This document shows positions 38,722 through 48,914 of a stretch of 64,000 nucleotides of DNA, piece after piece (positions within the stretch are counted from its first letter, which is position 1; each line of letters begins with the position of its first letter). The translations under genes and the position numbers were made by a program. Under the pieces are notes generated by a model. That model made no database searches. It saw only the letters and a program-made list of their open reading frames with translations, and was not told where the DNA came from. The DNA comes from Ensifer adhaerens (GTDB lineage Bacteria; Pseudomonadota; Alphaproteobacteria; Rhizobiales; Rhizobiaceae), in NCBI RefSeq assembly GCF_000697965.2, contig NZ_CP015880.1:3367001-3431000 (forward strand), written 5' to 3'.

Positions 38722-39194
38722 CCGCCGGGACCTGCCACCCGCGCCAGAAGTGTCGGCACGATCGCCTTGTGAAACGGCGTGACGGCCATGAGGTAAACCC
38801 GCCCGAGCGTGTTGTGCCTGCGCACAAGCGTGGTGACGCCGACGATCTGATTGACCGCCGACCCCGCCCGGACATCGACGACGATGCGGAAATCGAGATG
38901 CTTGTCATCGAAACCGAGCACCACTTCGTCATCACTCTTCGAAACGACAGGAAACGCCCCGATCAGTCCCAGACGGCTGGACGGCGCCGCCGACTTCAGG
39001 CCGATGATCGAGACGATGCGGTTGCGCAGGCGCAGCAACATGCGGACCCATCGTGGCGACCGGCCAAGCGAACGTTCGGCGGCTTCCGCCGCGGTCACGC
39101 CCTTGCCATCAAGGGCAAGCTCGAAGCGGTCGGCCCAATCGGCATTCGGTAGATGCCGGCTCGGCAACGATATGGCCACGGCTCTCGGTTTCAT
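38718..39194 (-). CDS. DUF2867-type protein of unknown function
   Basis: This 158-residue protein begins MKPRAVAISL behind an AGGAGGAAAG site. The middle and end (FDDKHLDFRIVVDV, LGRVYLMAVTPFHKAIVPTLLARV) match what I recall of DUF2867 proteins, which are small, often membrane-associated and of unknown role. Its stop codon is convergent with that of the TetR gene on the shared TTAA at 38718-38721. Confidence 0.7.
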   Translation of the reverse strand: MKPRAVAISLPSRHLPNADWADRFELALDGKGVTAAEAAERSLGRSPRWVRMLLRLRNRIVSIIGLKSAAPSSRLGLIGAFPVVSKSDDEVVLGFDDKHLDFRIVVDVRAGSAVNQIVGVTTLVRRHNTLGRVYLMAVTPFHKAIVPTLLARVAGPGG

Positions 39195-39393
39195 CTTTCC
39201 TCCTGACGCGCGCGTCGTCTGTCCTTGCAGACATGATCGCGCCCTCCCCCGTGCCTGGACAGAAGACCGCTTGTCGCAGCCCTCGGGCCAATCGTCACAT
39301 CCCCTCTTCCAGATCCTCCGCCCTCCACCCCTTCCCTTCGCTCCGGCAAGCTGCATAACTCAGGCGGGACGCTGCAAAATCTGGAGATGGACA

Positions 39394-39888
39394 ATGGAAA
39401 CCAGCTACGACACACGCGAACTCGAGATGGTCGTACTGATGACGCCGGATATGGCGAACTTCAGCGGTAAGGTCCATGGCGGTGCGCTGCTCAATCTCCT
39501 CGATCGCGTGGCCTTCTCCTGTGCCTCGCGCTATTCTCAGCAATATGCCGTGACGCTCTCGGTCGACCAGGTCACCTTCCGCCAGCCGATCCATGTCGGC
39601 GAGCTCGTCACCTTCCGTGCAGCCGTCAACAATGCCGGCCGCACCTCGATGGAAATCGGCATCCGGGTCGAGGCCGAGAACATCAGGAGCGGCGAGCGCC
39701 GCCACACCAATTCCTGCTATTTTACCATGGTCGCCGTCGATGCCGACGGCAGCCCGACTCCGGTTCCGACCCTTGTCACCGACACGGCCGACCGCAAACG
39801 CCGGCAGCGCGCTGCCGAGGCCCGGCGCAGCCTGAGGCGCGAGTTCGAGGAGCGTTTCCACGCCCTCAGGTCTGCTTCAGAAGAATGA
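39394..39888 (+). CDS. Hotdog-fold acyl-CoA thioesterase
   Basis: This 164-residue protein has a single hotdog domain with the catalytic-region motif GKVHGGALLNLLDRVAF (Asp in the central helix), as in YciA/BACH acyl-CoA hydrolases, and a basic helical C-terminal tail rich in Arg. It probably hydrolyses acyl-CoA in the cytoplasm. GGAG lies seven bases before ATG 39394. The longer open frame upstream is shadow of the DUF2867 region. Confidence 0.85.
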   Translation: METSYDTRELEMVVLMTPDMANFSGKVHGGALLNLLDRVAFSCASRYSQQYAVTLSVDQVTFRQPIHVGELVTFRAAVNNAGRTSMEIGIRVEAENIRSGERRHTNSCYFTMVAVDADGSPTPVPTLVTDTADRKRRQRAAEARRSLRREFEERFHALRSASEE

Positions 39889-39998
39889 TACGGTCGCTTG
39901 GCGACCGGAAACGCCGATAGCGGCAATGCGGGCGCTGACGCCGATAAGGTGAGCAATGGCCACAAGGGCCAGCCGGCACGCAGAAACGCGGCCGGAAA

Positions 39999-40026
39999 CA
40001 GGGGGCCGCGTGATCGCAGCCCCCTG
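39999..40026 (-). terminator. Hairpin after lpdA
   Basis: CAGGGGGC (39999-40006) pairs with 40019-40026. On the minus strand only three T residues follow, so it is a weak intrinsic terminator for lpdA. Confidence 0.55.
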
Positions 40027-40034
40027 CATGATCC

Positions 40035-41441
40035 TTACATGTGGATCGGCTTGAAGAAGGTCGAAAGTGCCGCTTCCTTGACCGCTTCCGACATGGTCGG
40101 GTGCGCGTGGCAGGTGCGGCCGAGGTCTTCCGACGAACCGCCGAATTCCATCAGAACCGCGATCTCGTGGATCATCTCGCCGGCGCCGAAGCCGACGATA
40201 TGGCCGCCGAGCACCTTGTCGGTTTCCTTGTCAGCCAGAATCTTGACGAAACCGTCGGTCGCCTGCATCGCCCGCGCGCGGCCGTTGGCCGTGAATGGGA
40301 ACTTGCCGACCTTGTAGGCGACGCCAGCCGCCTTCAGTTCTTCCTCGGTCTTGCCGACGGAGGCGACTTCCGGCTGGGTGTAGACGACGCCGGGGATGAC
40401 GTCATAGTTCACGTGGCCGGCCTGACCGGCGAGGATCTCGGCAACGGCAACACCTTCGTCTTCCGCCTTGTGGGCGAGCATCGGGCCGCGCACGACGTCG
40501 CCGATCGCGTAGACGCCGGCGACGCTTGTCTGGAAGTGATTGTCGATCTCGACGCGGCCGCGCTGGTCCATGACGACGCCCGCTTCCGCAAGGCCAAGAC
40601 CGTCGGTGTAGGGCTTGCGGCCGGTGGCGATCAGCACGACATCGGCATCGAGCGTCTGGGCGTCACCGCCCTTGACCGGCTCGAACGTCACCTTGGCGCC
40701 CTTGCCGTCCTTGACGACGCCGGTCACCTTGGCGCCGAGCTTGAAGTCCATGCCCTGCTTGGCGAGCATGCGCTGGAACTGCTTGGCAACCTCGCCATCC
40801 ATGCCGCCGAGAAGCGTGTCGAGATACTCGACAACGGTGACCTTGGCGCCGAGGCGGGCCCAGACCGAGCCGAGTTCGAGGCCGATGACGCCGCCACCGA
40901 CGACGATCATGTTGGCCGGAACTTTCTCGAGCGCGATGCCGCCCGTCGACGAGATGATCACCTTCTCGTCGATATCGACCTTGACGCCCGGGATGCCAGC
41001 GACGTCGGAGCCGGTGGCGATCACGATGTTCTTGGTTTCGAGGATCTGTTCCTCGCCCTTGTCGTTGGTGACGGAGACCTTGCCCTGGCCGAGCACCTTG
41101 CCGGTGCCCTGGATGCCGTCGATCTTGTTCTTCTTGAACAGGAACGAGACGCCGTCGACATTGGCCTTAACGGTCGCGTCCTTGTGGGCCATCATCTTTT
41201 CGAGGTTCAGCTTCGGTGCCGCGACTTCGACGCCGAGCGCGTCGACGCCGTGGGCAACCTGATGGAACATCTCGGAAGCATGCAGCAGCGCCTTCGACGG
41301 GATGCAGCCGATGTTGAGGCAGGTACCGCCGTAGGTGGCGCGCTTTTCGACGACGCCGACCTTCAGGCCGAGCTGGGCCGCCTTGATCGCGCAGACATAG
41401 CCGCCGGGGCCGCTGCCGATAACGATGAGATCATAAGCCAT
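40035..41441 (-). CDS. lpdA: Dihydrolipoamide dehydrogenase (E3)
   Basis: This 468-residue FAD flavoprotein reoxidises dihydrolipoamide with NAD+. It has the N-terminal FAD fold, redox-active disulfide GGTCLNIGCIPSK, NAD fold around MIVVGGGVIGLELGSVWARLG and the C-terminal HAHPTMSEAVKEAAL with the catalytic His. Its position with sucA and sucB indicates the E3 for 2-oxoglutarate dehydrogenase, although five other genes intervene. Confidence 0.95.
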   Translation of the reverse strand: MAYDLIVIGSGPGGYVCAIKAAQLGLKVGVVEKRATYGGTCLNIGCIPSKALLHASEMFHQVAHGVDALGVEVAAPKLNLEKMMAHKDATVKANVDGVSFLFKKNKIDGIQGTGKVLGQGKVSVTNDKGEEQILETKNIVIATGSDVAGIPGVKVDIDEKVIISSTGGIALEKVPANMIVVGGGVIGLELGSVWARLGAKVTVVEYLDTLLGGMDGEVAKQFQRMLAKQGMDFKLGAKVTGVVKDGKGAKVTFEPVKGGDAQTLDADVVLIATGRKPYTDGLGLAEAGVVMDQRGRVEIDNHFQTSVAGVYAIGDVVRGPMLAHKAEDEGVAVAEILAGQAGHVNYDVIPGVVYTQPEVASVGKTEEELKAAGVAYKVGKFPFTANGRARAMQATDGFVKILADKETDKVLGGHIVGFGAGEMIHEIAVLMEFGGSSEDLGRTCHAHPTMSEAVKEAALSTFFKPIHM

Positions 41442-41465
41442 TAGAATATCCTTCCTTCAGGACGG

Positions 41466-42218
41466 TTACCGTCCGCCGCTGACATTGAGAATTGCCCCCG
41501 TCACATAAGTCGCCTTATCCGACAGGAGGTAGAGAACCGCGTCAGCGACTTCCTCGGCCGTGCCGGGTCGCTGAACGGGTATGGTGAAGGCGAGATCACG
41601 CGCCCGGTCCGGCAAGCCGCCGGAGGCGTGGATCTCGGTATCGATGATGCCGGGCCGTATCGCGTTGACGCGAATGCCTTCGGTCGCGACCTCGCGCGAA
41701 AGCCCTGTCGTGAAGGTGTCGATCGCACCTTTCGAGGCGGCGTAATCGACATACTGCGCCGGCGAGCCAAGCGTGGCGGCAACCGAGGAGATGTTGACGA
41801 TGACACCGCCCTGGTGCCCGTATCGTGTTGACATGCGCCGGACGGCTTCCGCTGCACAGCGGATGGAGCCGGTGACGTTGATGCGGAACATGCGCTCAAG
41901 CCGCTCGGGCGACATCTCGTCGACCCGTGCCGTCTGTCCGACGATGCCGGCATTGTTGACGAGCCCGTCCAGCCGGCCGAAAGCCGAATCGACGGCAGCA
42001 AAGATCGCTTGGACATCCGCCTCGGAGCCGACATCGCCCTGAACTGCGATCGCCGTGCCGCCAGCCCGCTCGATCGCGCCGACAACCGCATCGGCCGCAT
42101 CGCGGTTCGACGCATAGTTGACAGCGACCCGCCAGCCGGCTTTTGCAGCGCCAAGGCAGATTGCAGCACCGATGCCGCGGCTGCCGCCGGTCACGAGAAG
42201 AACAGGGCTCGCACTCAT
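41466..42218 (-). CDS. SDR family oxidoreductase
   Basis: This 250-residue classical short-chain dehydrogenase has the cofactor motif TGGSRGIG, NNAG at about 90-93, the catalytic Ser (NISSVAA) and YAASK (Tyr and Lys), and ends NVSGGR. The ATG overlaps the stop of the preceding exported-protein gene (ATGA). Substrate unknown; 3-ketoacyl reductase-type or sugar dehydrogenase activity are both possible. Confidence 0.88.
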   Translation of the reverse strand: MSASPVLLVTGGSRGIGAAICLGAAKAGWRVAVNYASNRDAADAVVGAIERAGGTAIAVQGDVGSEADVQAIFAAVDSAFGRLDGLVNNAGIVGQTARVDEMSPERLERMFRINVTGSIRCAAEAVRRMSTRYGHQGGVIVNISSVAATLGSPAQYVDYAASKGAIDTFTTGLSREVATEGIRVNAIRPGIIDTEIHASGGLPDRARDLAFTIPVQRPGTAEEVADAVLYLLSDKATYVTGAILNVSGGR

Positions 42219-42715
42219 GCGGCGCATCCCTTGAACGTGAAGGCATCCCAACTGTCGGCCTCGGCCTTGCCCTTGCCCCAGGCGGTCGAAGCGCGAAGCG
42301 ACGGACCGAAGTCGGGAAGCAGCAGTTGCTCGGCCGCCGTCTCGCTCTCTTGCGGGATCTCGCTGATCGCGCCGGCCTTGTCGAGCGCGTAGACGACACC
42401 CTGCCACACAGTACAGGCGCGCAGTTCCTCGCCGGTCGCATCCCCCTCGGGGCAATTGTGCATGATCAGCCCGGTCGCCCGTTCCGGCTCGCCCGCCGGC
42501 ATGACGACGCCATCGAGCAGCAGGCCGGGCTTGAGAACCGCCACCTTGAAGTGGTTGCTGGTCGCGGCGCTTGCCGAGCCGACCGGTTCGAAACGCAGCT
42601 CGTAGGCTCCGTCGCGGTCGCCGTAGATCGCGTGCGACTGCTTGCAGTCGGCGGCAATCGCCGGCGCGGCAAAGGCAAGACCGAACAGGGCTGAAAGGAG
42701 ACGACCGGAGCGCAT
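42215..42715 (-). CDS. Exported protein of unknown function
   Basis: This 166-residue product begins with a signal peptide (MRSGRLLSALFGLAFAAPAIA, cleavage likely before ADCKQSHAIY). The mature part has several Cys residues (positions near the start, in MHNCPEG, in ELRACTVW and near the C-terminus KGCAA), suggesting disulfides in the periplasm. No family recognised. It is coupled to the SDR gene by an ATGA overlap and lies 2 bases after the LysE gene. Confidence 0.7.
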   Translation of the reverse strand: MRSGRLLSALFGLAFAAPAIAADCKQSHAIYGDRDGAYELRFEPVGSASAATSNHFKVAVLKPGLLLDGVVMPAGEPERATGLIMHNCPEGDATGEELRACTVWQGVVYALDKAGAISEIPQESETAAEQLLLPDFGPSLRASTAWGKGKAEADSWDAFTFKGCAA

Positions 42716-42717
42716 GA

Positions 42718-43359
42718 TCAGGCAGCCTTCTCCGTCGCGAGCTTGAGGCCGAGCGCGATGAAGACCACGCCGCTGGCGCGGTCGATCCACTTGCTGGCGC
42801 GGGTAAACGCAGCACGCATGCGCGGCGTCGTCATGAACAGGCTGACGCCGACGAACCACGCGATCAGGCAGGTCGCCATGACAAGGCCGTAGCCGAACTT
42901 GATCATCATCGGCGTATGGGCGTGAACGACCGTCGAGAAGATCGACAGGAAGAAGAACACCGGCTTGGGGTTGAGCGCGTTGGCGGCAAAGCCGAGGCCG
43001 AAGGCCTTGGCCGCCGACTGGCCCTTGATCGACCGGTTGCCTTCCGTGTGGTCGACGTTGATCTCCGTCTGGCCGGCGCGAAGCGCCTTGATGCCGATAT
43101 AGATCAGGTAAGCGACGCCGCACCATTTGACGATGTTGAACAGATAGATCGACTGCGAAATGATCAGGCCGAGGCCGAGGATCGTGTAGGTCACATGGAA
43201 CATCAGCGACGTGCCGATGCCGAAGGACGTGATGATCGCCGGACGGCGGCCATGCACGATCGACTGGCGCATGACCATCGCGAGGTCTGCGCCGGGCGAG
43301 ACGATGGCGAAGGCGAAGATCGCCATCAGCGATGCGAGTTCGAAGAAATACTGGCTCAT
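42718..43359 (-). CDS. LysE/RhtB-family amino acid exporter
   Basis: This 213-residue protein has about six membrane helices and the LysE-family N-terminus AFAIVSPGADLAMVMRQSI. It overlaps the VOC gene stop by 4 bases (ATGA). LysE proteins export amino acids or related metabolites; the substrate is unknown. Confidence 0.88.
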   Translation of the reverse strand: MSQYFFELASLMAIFAFAIVSPGADLAMVMRQSIVHGRRPAIITSFGIGTSLMFHVTYTILGLGLIISQSIYLFNIVKWCGVAYLIYIGIKALRAGQTEINVDHTEGNRSIKGQSAAKAFGLGFAANALNPKPVFFFLSIFSTVVHAHTPMMIKFGYGLVMATCLIAWFVGVSLFMTTPRMRAAFTRASKWIDRASGVVFIALGLKLATEKAA

Positions 43360-43781
43360 GGGTTTGCGACCGGTGCGTTGAAGGCCCAGACGTGGCCGAA
43401 GGGATCCTGGATGCGCGCGTAGCGTGCGTGCCAGAAGGTATCCTGCGGCTCCAGAACTGTCGATGCCCCGGCGGCCACCGCCTTGTCGTAGGCTGCGTCG
43501 ACATCGGCAGGCTTCGCCAGGTTGATGCTGATCGCAACGCCGGTACCGCCGATCGTGTTCGGCGAAAGCACGCTGCCGCCGAATTCGGGGAATTCGTCGT
43601 GCAGCATCACCTCGCCGCCGTAGATCGCCAGATTGGCGTGCATGACGCGTTTGCCGTCCTCGGCCATCGCGTGGAATGTATTCACCGCACCGAGCGCCTT
43701 GGCGTAAAAGGCGATGGCGGCAAGCCCGTCCTTGACGCAGATATGCGCCTGGATCGGCGGAACGTCGGGTCCGAATGCCAT
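43356..43781 (-). CDS. VOC-superfamily (PhnB/glyoxalase-like) protein
   Basis: This 141-residue protein has the repeated beta-alpha-beta-beta-beta arrangement of the vicinal oxygen chelate fold, with DGLAAIAFYAKALGAV and the PhnB-type ending ARIQDPFGHVWAF. Catalytic activity is uncertain. GGAGA precedes the ATG. It is first of the coupled group VOC-LysE-exported protein-SDR. Confidence 0.82.
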   Translation of the reverse strand: MAFGPDVPPIQAHICVKDGLAAIAFYAKALGAVNTFHAMAEDGKRVMHANLAIYGGEVMLHDEFPEFGGSVLSPNTIGGTGVAISINLAKPADVDAAYDKAVAAGASTVLEPQDTFWHARYARIQDPFGHVWAFNAPVANP

Positions 43782-43812
43782 GCCAGTCTCCTCTTGCCTT
43801 GTCGCCAGGATG

Positions 43813-44227
43813 CTATGCCATGAGCCGGACGACCATCAGCAACAGCGCAATGATCGACACGAACCAGACGAGGGTGCGCAGCACGGGAACGCCGGCCGCG
43901 TAGAGAACGGTGTAAGCCAGCCGTGCCAGAAGCCAGGTCACTGCGCCGATGGCGCCGAGACCGCCGGTCTTGCCGGTCACCGCCAGGGCGAGCGCAAGCC
44001 CAACGAAGGCCGGATAGGTTTCCAGCATGTTGCGAAGCGACCGCAGCAAACGTCCTGCCACGATGCTCTTCGATGCGCTGTTCGTCGCGGGGGCCGAGCA
44101 GATATTTGAAACCGAGATCGCCGGCGAGATCGAGCGACAGCGCCTGCACCAGGATGTGCACGATCAGGAACACCACGCTCCAGCCAAGCACCCAGATTTC
44201 AGTCGACGCTGCGGCGGCTTCCATCAT
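43813..44227 (-). pseudogene. MAPEG-family membrane protein, frameshifted
   Basis: The 5' part (from 44227, MMEAAAASTEIWVLGWSVVF) and the 3' part (ending 43813, VAGRLLRSLRNMLETYPAFV then hydrophobic) together resemble one MAPEG protein of about 138 residues, but lie in different frames. The junction is near 44062-44068: after GAA GAG one extra base (or two missing bases) separates EE from IVAGR. Each half retains the family pattern, so the mutation is recent or an error. There is no slippery heptamer. Confidence 0.7.
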
Positions 44228-44338
44228 CCCTCGCAATCGCAGGAGCGGTTCGGATCGACATCATCGGCCCTGACGGCCAATCTCTCCGGCCAGGCCGCAG
44301 AGACGGTTTTCGCCGCGCGTGATCGCGGACGGCGAACG

Positions 44339-44363
44339 GCGGGGGCATGAAGGACGCCCCCGC
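44339..44363 (-). terminator. Hairpin downstream of sucB
   Basis: GCGGGGGC (44339-44346) pairs with GCCCCCGC (44356-44363). There is no T-run beyond it on the minus strand. It lies 13 bases after the sucB stop and may end or process the suc transcript. Confidence 0.45.
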
Positions 44364-44375
44364 TGTTTCCGGATA

Positions 44376-45617
<1,242 letters not shown>

Positions 45618-45673
45618 GATTTTTGTTCCGTTGATCAGATATCTGTTTCTATTGGCTCAGAGCGTGGGGAGCA

Positions 45674-48670
45674 TCAGCCCCCCAGCGCGTCCTCGAGGAA
45701 GGCGGCAAGCTGCGCCAGGTGCTTCGACATCAGGCCGGTCGCCGGCGATGCGGCAGCCGGACGGCCGGTGTAGCGCACGCGCTGATACTTGGCGTCGATA
45801 TGGGCGAGAACCCATTCGAGGTACGGGTCGATGAACGACCAAGCGCCCATGTTCTTCGGCTCTTCCTGGCACCAGACCATCTCCGCGTTGCGGAAGCGGC
45901 TGAGCTCGTTGATGAGCGCCTTGGCCGGGAACGGATAGAGCTGTTCGACGCGCAGCAGGTAGATGTCGTCGATGCCGCGCTTTTCGCGTTCTTCGAGCAG
46001 GTCGTAGTAGACCTTGCCCGAGCAGAGCACGACGCGACGGATCTTCGAGTCCTTCTGCAGCTTGATCGGGCCGTCCTTGATCACCTCGGCATCGTCCCAC
46101 AGCAGGCGGTGGAACGAGCTCTCGCCGGCCATTTCCGACAGGCTGGAGATCGCACGCTTGTGACGCAGCAGCGACTTCGGCGTCATCAGGATCAGCGGCT
46201 TGCGGAAGTCGCGCTTCACCTGGCGGCGCAGGATGTGGAAGTAGTTCGCCGGCGTCGTGACGTTGGCGACCTGCATGTTGTCTTCCGCGCAAAGCTGCAG
46301 GAAGCGTTCCAGGCGAGCAGACGAGTGCTCCGGACCCTGGCCTTCATAGCCGTGCGGCAGCAGGCAGACGAGACCCGACATGCGCAGCCACTTGCGTTCG
46401 CCCGACGAGATGAACTGGTCGAAGACGACCTGCGCACCGTTGGCGAAGTCGCCGAACTGAGCTTCCCAGAGGGTGAGCGCGTTCGGACGGGCGAGCGAGT
46501 AGCCGTACTCGAAGCCGAGAACTGCCTCTTCCGAAAGCATCGAGTTGATGACTTCGTAGCGCGCCTGGGTCGGCGACAGGTTTGCGAGCGGGATGTAGCG
46601 CTCTTCCGACTGCTGATCGTAGAGCACCGAGTGGCGCTGCGAGAAGGTGCCGCGTTCGCAGTCCTGACCCGACAGGCGGATCTTGGTGCCTTCCGTGACC
46701 AGCGTGCCGAAAGCGAGCGCCTCAGCCATGGCCCAGTCGACACCCTCGCCGGTCTGGATCATGTTGGCGCGGTTTTCCATGAAGCGCTGGATCGTGCGGT
46801 GCGCGCTGAAACCAGCCGGGATCTCGGAGATTTTGCGGCCGACTTCCTTCAACTGCTTCATCGGCACCGAGGTCTTGCCGCGGCGCTGTTCGTCCTGGTT
46901 GTCGGCCGAGCGCAGGCCCGACCAGACACCGTCAAGCCAGTCGGCCTTGTTCGGCTTGTAGGACTGGCCGGCCTCGAACTCCTGTTCGAGATGCGCACGC
47001 CAGTCGGCCTTCATCTTCTCGACTTCGCCTTCGGAAATCAGGCCTTCGGCGATCAGGCGGTCGGAGTAGACCTGGACGACGGTCCTGTGGGCGCGGATGA
47101 CCTTGTACATCTTCGGCTGCGTGAACGCCGGCTCGTCGCCTTCGTTGTGGCCGAAGCGGCGATAGCAGAACATGTCGATGACGACAGGCTTGTGGAACTT
47201 CATCCGGAATTCGGTGGCGATCTTGGCCGCGTAGACAACCGCTTCCGGATCGTCGCCGTTAACGTGGAAGATCGGCGCTTCGATCATCTTGGCGACGTCG
47301 GACGGATAGGGCGACGAGCGCGAGAAGGCCGGATTGGTGGTGAAGCCGATCTGGTTGTTGATGATGAAGTGGACCGTACCGGCAACGCGGTGACCGCGCA
47401 GGCCGGAAAGCCCGAGGATTTCAGCAATCACGCCCTGGCCGGCAAAAGCGGCGTCACCATGCAGCAGCAGCGGCATGACCTTGGAGCGTTCGCGCAGCGG
47501 AATGATGTCGCCTTCAAAGACGGTCGCCATCTGGTCCTGCTTGGCGCGTGCCTTGCCCATGACCACAGGGTTGACGATTTCCAGGTGCGACGGGTTTGCC
47601 GTCAGCGACAGGTGAACCTTGTTGCCGTCGAATTCGCGGTCGGAAGACGCACCGAGGTGGTACTTCACGTCGCCCGAACCTTCGACGTCGTCAGGCGCGT
47701 AGGAGCCGCCCTTGAACTCGTGGAAGATGGCGCGGTGCGGCTTTGCCATGACCTGGGAAAGCACGTTCAGACGGCCGCGATGGGCCATGCCGAGCACGAT
47801 TTCCTTGAGGCCTTCCTGGCCGCCGCGCTTGATGATCTGCTCGAGCGCCGGAATGAGCGACTCACCGCCGTCGAGACCGAAGCGCTTGGTGCCCTTGTAC
47901 TTGACGTCGATGAACTGCTCGAAGCCTTCGGCCTCGATCAGCTTCTGCAGGATCGCCTTCTTGCCTTCAGGCGTGAAGTCGACGCCCTTGTCCGGACCTT
48001 CGATGCGCTCCTGGATCCAGCCCTTCTCTTCCGGGTTGGACATGTGCATGAACTCGACGCCGATCGTCGAGCAGTAGGTGCGCTCGAGGATTTCGACCAT
48101 CTCACGGAGGGTCGCGTATTCAAGACCGAGCACGTTGTCGATGAAGATCTTGCGGTCGAGATCCTTGTCCTCGAAACCGTAGTTCGAGGGCGAAAGCTCG
48201 TTGTAGTCTTCAACCGGGGCAGCCAGGCCGAGCGGGTCGAGCTTGGCATGCAGGTGGCCGCGGGCGCGATAGGCGCGGATCATCATGATGGCGCGGACGG
48301 AATCGCGCGTCGCCTGGTGGATGTCGGCAGCGCTGGCGACGGTGCCGGTGGCGGCCGCCGCTTCCTCGGCCTTCGCCTTGACCTTCTTCTCGATGACCTT
48401 CTCGACCGTGCCCCAGTCGCCATCGAGCGCCGAGACCAGTTCGCCATTGGCCGGGATCGGCCAGTTGTTCTTTTTCCAGGAGGCGCCCTTGGCTGCCTTC
48501 ACCACATCTTCCGGCCGGTCGGCGAGCGCCTTGAAGAAGGCCTGCCATTCAGCCGACACGGACGCCGGGTCCGCCTCGTAGCGTGCATGGAGCTGCTCGA
48601 TATAGGCGGCGTTGGCGCCGTCCAGAAACGAAGTGAGCTGGAATTGCTCGTTGGCCTCTTGCCTTGTCAT
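45674..48670 (-). CDS. sucA: 2-oxoglutarate dehydrogenase E1
   Basis: This 998-residue thiamine-diphosphate enzyme decarboxylates 2-oxoglutarate. The N-terminus MTRQEANEQFQLTSFLDGAN and the TPP-region (HGDAAFAGQGVIAE, NNQIGFTTNP) are typical, and the C-terminal transketolase-like half ends with the E1 conserved ATGLMSKHL. ATG 48670 is chosen; the open frame extends 58 codons upstream without family similarity. It lies 244 bases after sucD with a strong stem-loop between them. Confidence 0.96.
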   Translation of the reverse strand: MTRQEANEQFQLTSFLDGANAAYIEQLHARYEADPASVSAEWQAFFKALADRPEDVVKAAKGASWKKNNWPIPANGELVSALDGDWGTVEKVIEKKVKAKAEEAAAATGTVASAADIHQATRDSVRAIMMIRAYRARGHLHAKLDPLGLAAPVEDYNELSPSNYGFEDKDLDRKIFIDNVLGLEYATLREMVEILERTYCSTIGVEFMHMSNPEEKGWIQERIEGPDKGVDFTPEGKKAILQKLIEAEGFEQFIDVKYKGTKRFGLDGGESLIPALEQIIKRGGQEGLKEIVLGMAHRGRLNVLSQVMAKPHRAIFHEFKGGSYAPDDVEGSGDVKYHLGASSDREFDGNKVHLSLTANPSHLEIVNPVVMGKARAKQDQMATVFEGDIIPLRERSKVMPLLLHGDAAFAGQGVIAEILGLSGLRGHRVAGTVHFIINNQIGFTTNPAFSRSSPYPSDVAKMIEAPIFHVNGDDPEAVVYAAKIATEFRMKFHKPVVIDMFCYRRFGHNEGDEPAFTQPKMYKVIRAHRTVVQVYSDRLIAEGLISEGEVEKMKADWRAHLEQEFEAGQSYKPNKADWLDGVWSGLRSADNQDEQRRGKTSVPMKQLKEVGRKISEIPAGFSAHRTIQRFMENRANMIQTGEGVDWAMAEALAFGTLVTEGTKIRLSGQDCERGTFSQRHSVLYDQQSEERYIPLANLSPTQARYEVINSMLSEEAVLGFEYGYSLARPNALTLWEAQFGDFANGAQVVFDQFISSGERKWLRMSGLVCLLPHGYEGQGPEHSSARLERFLQLCAEDNMQVANVTTPANYFHILRRQVKRDFRKPLILMTPKSLLRHKRAISSLSEMAGESSFHRLLWDDAEVIKDGPIKLQKDSKIRRVVLCSGKVYYDLLEEREKRGIDDIYLLRVEQLYPFPAKALINELSRFRNAEMVWCQEEPKNMGAWSFIDPYLEWVLAHIDAKYQRVRYTGRPAAASPATGLMSKHLAQLAAFLEDALGG

Positions 48671-48873
48671 GGTCTCACGCGGACTGATCTGTCCGCCTCC
48701 TGACTGAAGTTGGGTTGCCGGGTATCCCGGTCGTTCATGTTCGTTCGGCGCGTCCGGGCGCCGGGCCTTTTTCCTACGGCGCCGCGCATCGTCAGGACGC
48801 GCTGGGTCACCGTGGCAGTCATTGCCGCATGTCCTGATCTTCAATCAGCCAAGGAAACAGGCGGCAGGCACGT

Positions 48874-48904
48874 TGTCCGGGCCGGATCGACCGGCCCGGA
48901 CAAA
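48874..48904 (-). promoter_or_regulatory. Intercistronic stem-loop between sucD and sucA
   Basis: A perfect 13-bp stem (48874-48886 with 48892-48904) with a 5-base loop lies 10 bases after the sucD stop. There is no T-run. It may separate the stability or levels of the sucCD and sucAB messages. Confidence 0.7.
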
Positions 48905-48914
48905 TGGTTTGAGA

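Noticed and set aside
43356..44227. Programmed frameshift in the MAPEG gene
   Set aside because: There is no slippery heptamer or following RNA structure at the junction, so mutation or error is simpler.
45719..48703. A 994-codon open frame on the plus strand opposite sucA
   Set aside because: It mirrors sucA codon structure, has no ribosome site and its product is low-complexity Arg/Asp/Val-rich sequence.
48671..48914. Riboswitch in the sucD-sucA gap
   Set aside because: Only a simple stem-loop is seen; no conserved aptamer-like core is recognisable.
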